Assembly: GCF_000426625.1 (NCBI RefSeq)
Contig: NZ_KE384547.1
Location: 604,986-668,985 of the forward strand
Direction: 5' to 3'
DNA: 64,000 nucleotides
From: Psychrilyobacter atlanticus DSM 19335
GTDB taxonomy: Bacteria > Fusobacteriota > Fusobacteriia > Fusobacteriales > Fusobacteriaceae
Shown here one piece after another: positions 22,619 to 30,768 of the stretch (positions are counted from its first letter, which is position 1; each line of letters starts with the position of its first letter). The position numbers and the translations under genes were made by a program. The notes beneath the pieces were generated by a model, which saw only the letters and a program-made list of their open reading frames with translations, made no database searches and was not told where the DNA came from.

Positions 22619-23974
22619 TTGGAACAGACAAAATTAAGTTTAAAATACCAGATATTTTATGGGATCGGAGTCAGCTATGCCATAGTTGACCAGATATTTG
22701 CCCAGTGGGTGCTGTATTATTATCTGCCCCCTGAAAATTCAGGGTTGACACCGATAATGGCACCAATCTTGATATCTTTAGCATTAATTGTATCGAGATC
22801 TGTAGATATGATCTCAGATCCCTTGGTGGGATTTTGGTCAGACAGAGTAGATACCAAATGGGGTAGAAGGATACCGTTTATAGCAGCAGGGGCAGTACCC
22901 TTGGCACTATCTACCATAGCGTTTTTCTATCCAATATTGGGGAATGATTGGATAACGTTTATATATTTGATGTGCACAGGGTCTGTGTTCTTTGTATTCT
23001 ATACCATAGTAGGAGCTCCATATAACGCCATGATTCCAGAGATCGGAAACACCAAGGAAGAGAGACTTAATTTATCTACCTGGCAATCTGTATTCAGACT
23101 TTTATATACTGCACTGGCAATGATCTTACCGGGAGTTTTGATAAAAGTAATCGGTGGAGGAGATACCCAGAAAGGTGTCAGAGGAATGGTTATTGTGTTA
23201 GCTTTATTTTCTGTCCTGCCGGCTCTCATAACTATATTTGGTGTGCCAGAGAAGAAATTATCCCATGGAAGAAAATCTACAGAATCTTTAAAAAATTCAA
23301 TTAAGATAATATTTGAGGATAGATCTTTTATCTACTATCTGCTTGGACTGCTATTTTTCTTTGTAGGATTTAATACACTTCGTGGAACTATGAACTACTT
23401 TGTAGAGGATGTTATGGGATTAGGAAAGGAAGCTATAACTGTGGCTTCAGCTGTATTATTTGGAATGTCAGCATTATTTTTCTACCCGACAAACAGGCTG
23501 TGCAAAAAAATAGGATATAAAAAACCTATGCTGATCTCATTACTTATTCTGATAATTACATCACTATTATTGAACTATCTTGGTCGGGGAGTACCAGTTA
23601 AATATGGGTTTGCATTATTTGGATTGATTGGAATACCAGTTGCAGGTGCAGCGTTTATCTATCCGCCGGCAATGCTCAGTGAGATAGGAACACGTATAAC
23701 CAAGGAGAGCGGAACCCAGGTCGAAGGGATATGTTTTGGTATTCAAGGTTTTTTCCTTAAGATGGCATTTTTAGTATCTATAGCTACCCTGCCAATCTTA
23801 TTAGTGGCTGGATCTGGAAGTTTAATAGATGCTATGACCTCAAAACCACAGGGAGTAGAGAGAAGTGGAGTGTATGCAACCACTATATTTTCAGCAATTT
23901 CCTTTGGAATTTCCTTTGTTTTTTATTATCTTTATCCAGAAAAACAGGTGGAGGAAGATGGAGAAATGAATTAA
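22619..23974 (+). CDS. GPH-family sugar:cation symporter
   Basis: About 12 membrane segments with the GPH (MelB/XylP) signatures: KYQIFYGIGVSYAI at the start, SVDMISDPLVGFWSDR and TKWGRRIPFI after helix 2, and the matching PMLISLLI half later. These carriers couple sugar uptake to Na+ or H+. I choose TTG 22619 because GAGGAGG (22607-22613) sits 5 bp ahead and the protein then begins MEQTKLSLKYQIFYGIG, like the family; ATG 22601/22604 and TTG 22577 lie before that site. Substrate unknown. Confidence 0.85.
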   Translation: MEQTKLSLKYQIFYGIGVSYAIVDQIFAQWVLYYYLPPENSGLTPIMAPILISLALIVSRSVDMISDPLVGFWSDRVDTKWGRRIPFIAAGAVPLALSTIAFFYPILGNDWITFIYLMCTGSVFFVFYTIVGAPYNAMIPEIGNTKEERLNLSTWQSVFRLLYTALAMILPGVLIKVIGGGDTQKGVRGMVIVLALFSVLPALITIFGVPEKKLSHGRKSTESLKNSIKIIFEDRSFIYYLLGLLFFFVGFNTLRGTMNYFVEDVMGLGKEAITVASAVLFGMSALFFYPTNRLCKKIGYKKPMLISLLILIITSLLLNYLGRGVPVKYGFALFGLIGIPVAGAAFIYPPAMLSEIGTRITKESGTQVEGICFGIQGFFLKMAFLVSIATLPILLVAGSGSLIDAMTSKPQGVERSGVYATTIFSAISFGISFVFYYLYPEKQVEEDGEMN

Positions 23975-23999
23975 AAATTAAGTGCTACTTAATTTTTTT
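23975..23999 (+). terminator. Terminator of the GPH symporter gene
   Basis: AAATTAAGT (23975-23983) pairs with ACTTAATTT (23987-23995), followed by T residues. Confidence 0.75.
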
Positions 24000-24020
24000 A
24001 TGAAAAAAATAGGAAAACCA

Positions 24021-24049
24021 TTGATTTTTCTTGACTTATATGTTATTAT
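24021..24049 (+). promoter_or_regulatory. Promoter of the XRE regulator gene
   Basis: TTGATT (24021-24026) and TATTAT (24044-24049) are 17 bp apart. Confidence 0.5.
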
Positions 24050-24161
24050 GAGTGAAGCTAATGCATTTTTTTAGTGACCTCCAAAATTAATGAAATTTTT
24101 AATTAAAAGGGAGATTATAATCACTTTAAAAGATCTTAGTGAAATGATTGGGAGGAATATA

Positions 24162-24371
24162 ATGAACTTAAGAGATAGATTGATTGAAGAATGTAGAACA
24201 TACCGTAGGGAAAATGGAGTTACACAAAGAGAGTTAGGAGAAAAGTTAGGAAAACATACTTCAGCAGTAGGTAGATTTGAAATAGGAGCTATTGATCCTA
24301 GATTAAAATTTGTGCAAAATCTATTAAATGCTATGGGAAAAGAGATTATCATAGTAGATAAAGTTAGATAG
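24162..24371 (+). CDS. Small XRE-type HTH transcriptional regulator
   Basis: The 69-residue product is one Cro/C1-type helix-turn-helix: RENGVTQRELGEKLGKHTSAVGRFE, followed by a helix (LKFVQNLLNAMGKEI). ATG 24162 is chosen because GGAGG (24151-24155) is 6 bp upstream; an in-frame ATG at 24090 gives an extra 24 residues without HTH character. It has its own promoter and terminator. It could act on a nearby promoter such as that of the BMP genes, but nothing shows this directly. Confidence 0.8.
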   Translation: MNLRDRLIEECRTYRRENGVTQRELGEKLGKHTSAVGRFEIGAIDPRLKFVQNLLNAMGKEIIIVDKVR

Positions 24372-24380
24372 GCGAGAGTT

Positions 24381-24412
24381 AAGGATTAGTATATAGCTAA
24401 TCCTTTTTTTTT
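24381..24412 (+). terminator. Terminator of the XRE gene
   Basis: AAGGATTAG (24381-24389) pairs with CTAATCCTT (24397-24405), followed by a long T-run. Confidence 0.9.
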
Positions 24413-24508
24413 ATCATTTAATAAAAAGTGATATAGGGACATAGGTCCTGTTTATTGGTTTGATATTAGTGTATAATACTGAAAGTTTATAAAAGGAGTG
24501 GTGAAGAG

Positions 24509-25519
24509 ATGAAAAAAATGATAACACTTATAATGGTTATTATGGCATTATTGTTAACAGCATGTGGCGGACCAAAGGAAGAAAAAGTAGAGGATAACGG
24601 GGCTTTAAAAGTAGGATTAGTATTATCTACAGGTGGATTAGGAGATAAATCATTTAATGACTCAGCTTATGCAGGTCTTAAAGAAGCAGAAGAAAAATTA
24701 GGAGTAAAAATAAAATATGTAGAACCAGCAAATGTATCTGAATTTGATACGTTTTTAAGACAGTTTGCAGAAGCAGATTACGATTTAATAGTTGGTATAG
24801 GATTCCAAATGAGAGATTCTATAGTTAAAGTAGCAGAGGAATATCCAGCAGTACATTTCTTAATGGTAGATGAACCTATCGATATGCCTAATGTAATATC
24901 AGCTACATTTAACGAACCAGAAGGATCATTTGTTGCAGGAGCATTAGCAGGAATGATGACAAAAACAGATACAATAGGATTTATAGGTGGAATGGAAGTA
25001 CCACTTATCAAAAGATTTGGAGATGGATTTATGGCAGGAGCAAAATACATCAATCCTGAAATAACTACATTTGAAGCATATGTTGGTGGAAACAGTCCAT
25101 TTAACGACCCAGCTCGTGGAAAAGAAATGGCTTTATCTATGATCGATAGTAAAGCAGATGTTGTATACCATGCAGCAGCAGGATCAGGAATGGGAGTATT
25201 TGAAGCAGCTAAAGAAAGAGGTGTATACGGAGTAGGTGTAGACTCTAATCAAGATGGAGTAGTACCAGGAACTGTACTTACTTCTATGCTTAAAAAAGTT
25301 GATAAAGCAGTATTCGCTATAATCAAAGAGACAAAGGAAAAAGGATTTACAGCAGGTCAAAAGGACTTTAATCTAGCTAATGATGGTGTAGGAATAACAG
25401 ATCTTCAATACACTAAAGATCAAATTAGTGAAGATAAATTAAAAAGAATAGAAGAGATAAAAGCAGATATCATATCAGGTAAAATTGATGTAGCAGCAGA
25501 GATGTCTAAATTAAAATAA
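24509..25519 (+). CDS. BMP/PnrA-type nucleoside-binding lipoprotein, copy 1
   Basis: The lipobox LLTAC with Cys19 marks a lipoprotein. The mature part is the BMP fold of PnrA/TmpC: VLSTGGLGDKSFNDSAY near residues 38-54, the hinge region GFIGGMEVPLIKRFGDGF and VYHAAAGSGMGVFEAAKERG with the conserved Gly-rich site. Family members bind purine nucleosides for an ABC transporter, here not adjacent. It is related to but clearly distinct from the next two copies (different N-terminal linker, FDTFLRQFAEADYDLIVGIGF). It has its own terminator. Confidence 0.92.
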   Translation: MKKMITLIMVIMALLLTACGGPKEEKVEDNGALKVGLVLSTGGLGDKSFNDSAYAGLKEAEEKLGVKIKYVEPANVSEFDTFLRQFAEADYDLIVGIGFQMRDSIVKVAEEYPAVHFLMVDEPIDMPNVISATFNEPEGSFVAGALAGMMTKTDTIGFIGGMEVPLIKRFGDGFMAGAKYINPEITTFEAYVGGNSPFNDPARGKEMALSMIDSKADVVYHAAAGSGMGVFEAAKERGVYGVGVDSNQDGVVPGTVLTSMLKKVDKAVFAIIKETKEKGFTAGQKDFNLANDGVGITDLQYTKDQISEDKLKRIEEIKADIISGKIDVAAEMSKLK

Positions 25520-25527
25520 ATATTTTT

Positions 25528-25562
25528 AGGAGTTAATTTTATAAATTAACTCCTTTTTTTTT
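25528..25562 (+). terminator. Terminator of BMP copy 1
   Basis: AGGAGTTAATTT pairs with AAATTAACTCCT around a 3-nt loop, followed by a run of T residues. Confidence 0.9.
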
Positions 25563-25835
25563 CGAAAAAACTGTTTTTTAAGTAGAGCAGGGGTGTTATT
25601 ATACATCCATATGGAGAAAAAATCAAAACTATAAATTTCTAGAGTATAAAATATTATATAACCTTTAAAAGGGGGAAAAATTATTTAGATTAGATCTCCT
25701 ATATTGTCTGAAGGTCATTTAAAAAGGGGATAAGGTGACAACATTAATATTAAAACTATAAAATTGTAATCATTCTATTGTGAATCGAAAGAGTTTGAAT
25801 AGTGAAATTTATGAACACGTTTTTTCATTTTATTG

Positions 25836-25864
25836 TTGAATACGGCAAAAAAATGTGTTATTAT
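25836..25864 (+). promoter_or_regulatory. Promoter of BMP copy 2
   Basis: TTGAAT (25836-25841) and TATTAT (25859-25864) are 17 bp apart. The preceding sequence from about 25563 contains no gene. The region just before the promoter is similar to that ahead of copy 3, so the promoter was duplicated with the gene. A GTGAATCGAA signature is at 25781-25790. Confidence 0.65.
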
Positions 25865-25895
25865 AAATTAGAATCATATTTAACGGGAGGAAGAG

Positions 25896-26891
25896 ATGAA
25901 AAAAATATTTATATTACTCACAGTGGTTTTTGCTATGCTTTTAACTGCATGTGGAGGGAAAACAGAGGAAACAAAAGAAGTTAAGGCTGAAACACCTCTT
26001 AATGTTGGAATCGTTTTATCTACAGGTGGATTAGGAGACAAGTCATTCAATGACTCGGCTTACAGAGGACTTACTATGGCAGAGGAAGAATTAGGGATTA
26101 AATTTAAATATGTAGAACCAGCTTCTCCATCGGAAGATATGCAATTTTTAAGAGAATTTGCTGAAAATAACTACGATTTAGTAGTAGGTGTAGGATTCTT
26201 AATGAAAGATTCAGTAGAAACGGTAGCAAAAGAACATCCAAATGTTAAGTTTGCTATTATAGACGAAGTAATTGACGCACCTAATGTAACTTCATTAGTA
26301 TTTGCAGAAGATGAAGGATCATTCTTAGTAGGAGCTTTAGCAGCTATGATGACAAAGACAGATACAGTTGGATTTGTTGGTGGAATGGAAGTACCTTTAA
26401 TTCAAAAATTTGAAAGTGGATATGTTCAAGGGGCAAAATATATAAATCCTGATATCAAAGTAACTACTTTATATACATCTGGACCAAATCCTTTTAACGA
26501 TCCAGTTAGAGGAAAAGAAAATGCAATTGCAGAATATAACCAAGGTGCAGACGTAATTTTCCATGCAGCTGGTGGAACAGGAACTGGAGTAATTGAAGGA
26601 GCTAAAGCAATGGGAATCTATGCAATCGGTGTAGACTCAGATCAAGACTACGTAGCACCAGGAACAGTACTTACTTCTATGATTAAAAATGTAGACCAAG
26701 CAGTTTTTGCAACAGTAAAAGATGTTAAAGAAGGAACTTTTAAAACTGGAGTAAATAGATTTGGTGTAGCTAACAATGGTGTAGGAATATCTAAACTTGA
26801 GTATACTAAAGATATTATCGGTGAGAAAAATATACAAAAATTAGAAGAAATTAAGCAAGGTATAATTGATGGTTCAATCAAATTAAAATAA
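25896..26891 (+). CDS. BMP/PnrA-type nucleoside-binding lipoprotein, copy 2
   Basis: A 331-residue lipoprotein with lipobox LLTAC (Cys19) and the same BMP blocks as copy 1. It differs from copy 3 at about 38 positions by my count, so the two are close to 88 percent identical. A stretch of some 70 residues around PNPFNDPVRGKENAIAEYNQ is the same in both. GGGAGGAAG lies ahead of the ATG. The likely role is high-affinity uptake of purine nucleosides through an ABC transporter encoded elsewhere. Confidence 0.93.
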   Translation: MKKIFILLTVVFAMLLTACGGKTEETKEVKAETPLNVGIVLSTGGLGDKSFNDSAYRGLTMAEEELGIKFKYVEPASPSEDMQFLREFAENNYDLVVGVGFLMKDSVETVAKEHPNVKFAIIDEVIDAPNVTSLVFAEDEGSFLVGALAAMMTKTDTVGFVGGMEVPLIQKFESGYVQGAKYINPDIKVTTLYTSGPNPFNDPVRGKENAIAEYNQGADVIFHAAGGTGTGVIEGAKAMGIYAIGVDSDQDYVAPGTVLTSMIKNVDQAVFATVKDVKEGTFKTGVNRFGVANNGVGISKLEYTKDIIGEKNIQKLEEIKQGIIDGSIKLK

Positions 26892-26899
26892 TTTTTTAA

Positions 26900-26930
26900 A
26901 ACCTAGGAGCTTTCCTAGGTTTTTTTTTGT
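26900..26930 (+). terminator. Terminator of BMP copy 2
   Basis: AAACCTAGGA pairs with TCCTAGGTTT around GCTT, followed by T residues. It is almost the same as the terminator of copy 3. Confidence 0.9.
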
Positions 26931-27104
26931 TTAAATTTTATAGTTAAATCCTCAAAAATATATCGAATAAATAATGGATAGTTTCATTGTTAAAAATAAT
27001 TTAAAAAAATAACCTGATTATTTAGATAGGGTCTGTTAAATTGTTTTATTATAGATTGAAAGACTTTTAATATTAAAATTTGTGAATATGTTTTATTTTA
27101 ATTA

Positions 27105-27133
27105 TTGAAGAGGCTAAAAAAATATGATACTAT
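27105..27133 (+). promoter_or_regulatory. Promoter of BMP copy 3
   Basis: TTGAAG (27105-27110) and TACTAT (27128-27133), 17 bp apart, align with the promoter of copy 2. Confidence 0.6.
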
Positions 27134-27165
27134 AAATCTCAGAATAATATTTAACAGGAGGAAAA

Positions 27166-28161
27166 ATGAAAAAAATATTTATATTACTTACGGTAGTTTT
27201 TACTATACTTTTAACTGCATGTGGAGGGAAAACAGAGGAAACAAAAGACGTTAAGGCAGAAAAATCTCTTAATGTTGGAATCGTTTTATCTACAGGTGGA
27301 TTAGGAGATAAGTCATTCAATGATTCAGCTTACAGAGGACTTACTATGGCAGAGGAAAAATTAGGGATTAAATTTAAATATGTCGAGCCAGCTTCTCCAG
27401 CGGAAGATACACAGTTCTTAAGAGAGTTTGCTGAAAACAACTATGATTTAGTAGTAGGTGTAGGATTCTTAATGACAGATTCACTAGAAGCAGTAGCAAA
27501 AGAATTTCCAAATGTTAAATTTGCTATGATAGAAGGAGTTATAGAAGCACCTAATGTAACTTCATTATTATTTGCAGAGGATGAAGGATCATTCTTAGTA
27601 GGAGCTTTAGCAGCTATGATGACAAAGACGGATACAATTGGGTTTGTTGGTGGAATGGAAGTACCTATAGTTAAAAATTTTCAAAGAGGATATGTGCAAG
27701 GGGCGAAATATATTAACCCTGATATTAAAATACAAACGTTATATACTACTGGACCAAATCCTTTTAACGATCCAGTTAGAGGAAAAGAAAATGCAATTGC
27801 AGAATATAATCAAGGTGCAGACGTAATTTTCCATGCAGCTGGTGGAACAGGAACTGGAGTAATCGAAGGAGCCAAGGCAATGGGGATCTATGCAATTGGT
27901 GTAGATTCAGATCAAGACTATGTAGCTCCGGGAACAGTACTTACTTCTATGACAAAAAATGTAGACCAGGCAGTTTTTGCAACAATAAAAGATGTTAAAG
28001 AAGGCATTTTTAAAGCTGGAGTAAATAGATTTGGTATAGCTAATAACGGTGTAGGAACATCTAAATTTGAGTATACTAGAGATGTTATCGGTGAAGAAAA
28101 AATACAAAAATTAGAAGAGATTAAGCAAGGTATAATTGATGGTTCAATAAAATTAAAATAA
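27166..28161 (+). CDS. BMP/PnrA-type nucleoside-binding lipoprotein, copy 3
   Basis: The tandem sister of copy 2, with the same length of 331 residues and the same lipobox. Differences cluster in residues 85-135 (MTDSLEAVAKEFPNVKFAMI against MKDSVETVAKEHPNVKFAII) and 160-185. These surround the ligand cleft rim and hinge rather than the glycine-rich ligand motifs, so ligand range may have shifted slightly. The gene carries its own promoter and terminator, so the whole transcription unit was duplicated. Confidence 0.93.
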   Translation: MKKIFILLTVVFTILLTACGGKTEETKDVKAEKSLNVGIVLSTGGLGDKSFNDSAYRGLTMAEEKLGIKFKYVEPASPAEDTQFLREFAENNYDLVVGVGFLMTDSLEAVAKEFPNVKFAMIEGVIEAPNVTSLLFAEDEGSFLVGALAAMMTKTDTIGFVGGMEVPIVKNFQRGYVQGAKYINPDIKIQTLYTTGPNPFNDPVRGKENAIAEYNQGADVIFHAAGGTGTGVIEGAKAMGIYAIGVDSDQDYVAPGTVLTSMTKNVDQAVFATIKDVKEGIFKAGVNRFGIANNGVGTSKFEYTRDVIGEEKIQKLEEIKQGIIDGSIKLK

Positions 28162-28167
28162 CTTTTT

Positions 28168-28197
28168 AAAACCTAGGAGTTTTCCTAGGTTTTTTTA
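28168..28197 (+). terminator. Terminator of BMP copy 3
   Basis: AAAACCTAGGA pairs with TCCTAGGTTTT, followed by T residues. Confidence 0.9.
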
Positions 28198-28217
28198 TAG
28201 TCTAGTAAATTATACCT

Positions 28218-28240
28218 GCAACGTCACGTTGCTTTTTTTT
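28218..28240 (+). terminator. Second, short terminator-like hairpin
   Basis: GCAACG (28218-28223) pairs with CGTTGC (28227-28232) around a 3-nt loop, followed by eight T residues. It may back up the BMP terminator 25 bp upstream. Confidence 0.6.
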
Positions 28241-28374
28241 ATTTATAAAATGGTTTCTAATAAGTTGATTTTTTTGTTATAATTAACTTATATTTAAAAG
28301 GTATAGAATTTTATAAGGTATTTTAAAAATCAAAAATCAAAAATTAATTAAGTAATAGAAGGGATGAAAAAGTT

Positions 28375-29466
28375 ATGTGTGATGCTATATACATTCATAT
28401 TCCATTTTGTGTAAAAAAATGCGGGTATTGTGATTTTCTTTCATTTTCATGTGAGGAAAAAAGTAAGGCAGATAGGAGTGAATATGTAGAAAAATTGATA
28501 GAGGAGATAAGATTATATCCGAGCTTAAAATATGATACAGTTTATTTTGGAGGGGGAACACCATCTCTATTAGAAGTAGAAGAGATCGAAAAGATCTTAG
28601 GTGAACTATCTATAAATAGAGGGGCTGAGATCACTCTAGAAGTAAATCCACAAACAGTGGATATGCAAAAATTAGAAGGGTTCAAGAAAATAGGAATCAA
28701 TAGGCTGAGTATCGGGATACAAAGTTTTAATGATGAAAAATTAAAAGTTTTAGGACGAATTCATAGTAAGGAGATAGCTTTAAAAACCTATAACGAGGCT
28801 AGAAAAGTAGGGTTTGAAAATCTTAGTATCGATCTCATCTTTGCTACACCTAATCAGACTATTGAGGAATTGGAAGAAGACTTAGATATAGTTGAAAGAA
28901 TATCTCCAGAGCATATATCTATATATTCCTTAATTTGGGAGGAAGGGACAAAGTTTATGGATCTTTTGGACAGCGGAAAATTGAATCCTCTGGACAACTC
29001 CTTGGAAGCCAAGATGTATGAATTAATAATAGACAGGCTTAAAAAAATAGGATATCTTCATTATGAGATATCTAATTTTGCAAAAAAAGGATATGAGGGA
29101 AGACACAACAGTAAATATTGGAAAAATGTAGAATATATAGGAGCTGGACTGGGAGCTTCTGGATATTATAAAGGAATTAGATATAAAAATGAGATAGAAC
29201 TGTCTGATTATTATAAAAAGATAGATAACACTGAAAAACCTTTAATGGAAGAAGAAGAGGTCAGTGAGAAAGATAGGATAGAAAATTATTATATTTTAGG
29301 ACTCCGTCTCCTAAATGAAGGTATAGAGGCAGAAGATAATCTTTACTTTGAAAAAATAAAGGGACTGTGTAGAAAAGGATACTTAAAAAATGAGGAAGGC
29401 AGATATAAACTGACACCTAAAGGGCTTATGTTTGCAAATGATGTCTTTGTAGAGATCATGGAATAG
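28375..29466 (+). CDS. hemW: Radical SAM heme chaperone HemW
   Basis: The radical SAM motif is CVKKCGYC (Cys12, Cys16, Cys19), followed by the HemN-type VYFGGGTPSLL and INRLSIGIQSFND blocks and the SIDLIFATPNQT stretch. At 363 residues it fits HemW rather than the longer coproporphyrinogen dehydrogenase HemN. HemW binds heme and inserts it into partner proteins. The heme pathway is not in the window, so its role here may be limited to acquired heme. It leads a tight operon with yggS and sepF (gaps of 10 and 11 bp). Confidence 0.92.
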   Translation: MCDAIYIHIPFCVKKCGYCDFLSFSCEEKSKADRSEYVEKLIEEIRLYPSLKYDTVYFGGGTPSLLEVEEIEKILGELSINRGAEITLEVNPQTVDMQKLEGFKKIGINRLSIGIQSFNDEKLKVLGRIHSKEIALKTYNEARKVGFENLSIDLIFATPNQTIEELEEDLDIVERISPEHISIYSLIWEEGTKFMDLLDSGKLNPLDNSLEAKMYELIIDRLKKIGYLHYEISNFAKKGYEGRHNSKYWKNVEYIGAGLGASGYYKGIRYKNEIELSDYYKKIDNTEKPLMEEEEVSEKDRIENYYILGLRLLNEGIEAEDNLYFEKIKGLCRKGYLKNEEGRYKLTPKGLMFANDVFVEIME

Positions 29467-29476
29467 AGGGGGATTA

Positions 29477-30151
29477 ATGGGAATAAAAGAAAAAATTTTG
29501 GAATTGAAAAATCAGATAGAAAAATACTCACCTAATCCAGCGAAGGTAACATTACTGCCTACTACAAAATATGTAGATGCTTGTGGTGTTTTAGAGGTAG
29601 TGAAGGCAGGCTGTACAGTTGTAGGAGAAAATAGGGTACAGGCTTTGGAAGAAAAAAGAAATATTTTAGAAGATTTAGAAGCTGGAGATATAAAGTGGCA
29701 TTTTATTGGTAATTTACAAAAAAATAAAGTGAAATATATTGCACCCTATATTGAAATGATCCATTCTGTTAATAAAATCTCACTTGCCAAGGAGATCGAT
29801 AAGAGAGCTAAACAAAATAATAGAAGGATAAAAGTATTGTTAGAGGTAAATATATCCAAAGAGGAAAGTAAAGAGGGGTATTCAATAGAAAGACTATATG
29901 AGGAATTGCCAGATCTTTTAAAATTTGAAAATATAGAAATCTGTGGTCTTATGACTATGGCACCTTTTACTGAAGAAGAAAAAGTGGTAAGGAAGGTTTT
30001 TTCAGACCTAAAAAAACTGAAAGAAGAATTAAATGAAACACATTTTAATGGTAGCCTGATAGAGCTTTCTATGGGAATGACAAATGATTATAAGATAGCC
30101 CTTTCAGAGGGAGCAACAATACTTAGAGTTGGAAGTAAGATATTCAAGTAG
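29477..30151 (+). CDS. PLP homeostasis protein, YggS/PLPBP family
   Basis: This single-domain fold type III PLP protein has the PLP lysine in LLPTTKYVD (Lys31), then GENRVQALEEK, WHFIGNLQKNK and the phosphate-binding LSMGMTNDYKIAL and GATILRVGSKIF. The family buffers pyridoxal phosphate and affects amino acid and keto acid balance; it has no established enzymatic activity. The 224-residue length is normal. The yggS-sepF neighbourhood is a known conserved cell-division-linked arrangement in Gram-positive bacteria and their relatives. Confidence 0.94.
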   Translation: MGIKEKILELKNQIEKYSPNPAKVTLLPTTKYVDACGVLEVVKAGCTVVGENRVQALEEKRNILEDLEAGDIKWHFIGNLQKNKVKYIAPYIEMIHSVNKISLAKEIDKRAKQNNRRIKVLLEVNISKEESKEGYSIERLYEELPDLLKFENIEICGLMTMAPFTEEEKVVRKVFSDLKKLKEELNETHFNGSLIELSMGMTNDYKIALSEGATILRVGSKIFK

Positions 30152-30162
30152 GAGGAGAAATT

Positions 30163-30615
30163 ATGGAATTATTTAAAAATTTTAAACAGGTATTAGGTTT
30201 TGAAGGGGCAGAAGAATTAAATGAAACTGAAGATGATATAATGGTTGAAATGGATGGGGAAGAAAAAGAGGAAGAGGAGTTATCAGTTCCATCTTCGCCT
30301 ACAGCTACACCGAGTTTAAAGAGTAATGTATATAAAAACAGTGAAAATATAAGTGATTATCAAACTATTTTTGTCAGTCCTATTAACTTTGAAGAGTGTA
30401 AAAAAATTGCTAATTATATAAACAAAGAAAAGATTGTAACAGTAAATTTAGAGAGTTTAAGCAATGAATCAGCTCAGAGGATGTTAGATTTTTTAAGCGG
30501 AGCCATGGAAGTTAAAAAAGCCAGGTTTATAACTGTGAGTAAAAAGGTATATGTATCTGTGCCAGATGGAATAAAATCCTATGTAGAAGATGAAAATAAC
30601 GAAATATTTGGATAG
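30163..30615 (+). CDS. sepF: Cell division protein SepF
   Basis: SepF polymerises on the membrane and tethers FtsZ. The N-terminal amphipathic membrane-binding segment (MELFKNFKQVLGF) and a disordered acidic, Ser/Pro-rich linker (residues 20-55) lead to the core domain IFVSPINFEECKKIANYI...VNLESLSNESAQRMLDFLSG...ARFITVSKKVYVSVP. The 150-residue length fits. SepF in a diderm with an outer membrane is consistent with Fusobacteriota. It closes the hemW-yggS-sepF operon. Confidence 0.94.
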   Translation: MELFKNFKQVLGFEGAEELNETEDDIMVEMDGEEKEEEELSVPSSPTATPSLKSNVYKNSENISDYQTIFVSPINFEECKKIANYINKEKIVTVNLESLSNESAQRMLDFLSGAMEVKKARFITVSKKVYVSVPDGIKSYVEDENNEIFG

Positions 30616-30619
30616 AAAA

Positions 30620-30657
30620 AAAGATTCTAACGTCTAATGAGTTAGAATCTTTTTTTA
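30620..30657 (+). terminator. Terminator of hemW-yggS-sepF
   Basis: AAAGATTCTAAC (30620-30631) pairs with GTTAGAATCTTT (30641-30652), followed by T residues. Confidence 0.9.
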
Positions 30658-30688
30658 TTTAAAAATATGAGAGAAAAGTTAAAAAAGG

Positions 30689-30717
30689 TTGCATATGGTA
30701 TAGGACCATGTTATAAC
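30689..30717 (+). promoter_or_regulatory. Promoter of the MATE gene
   Basis: TTGCAT (30689-30694) and TATAAC (30712-30717) are 17 bp apart, about 50 bp ahead of the start codon. Confidence 0.6.
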
Positions 30718-30768
30718 ATATTGAAAATAATAAAAACTAATTAAAATATTGTTTTAGGAGGCATAGAA

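Noticed and set aside
25802-25984. Open frame of 60 codons overlapping the start of BMP copy 2
   Set aside because: It spans the promoter and continues out of frame into the lipoprotein signal sequence; no ribosome site.
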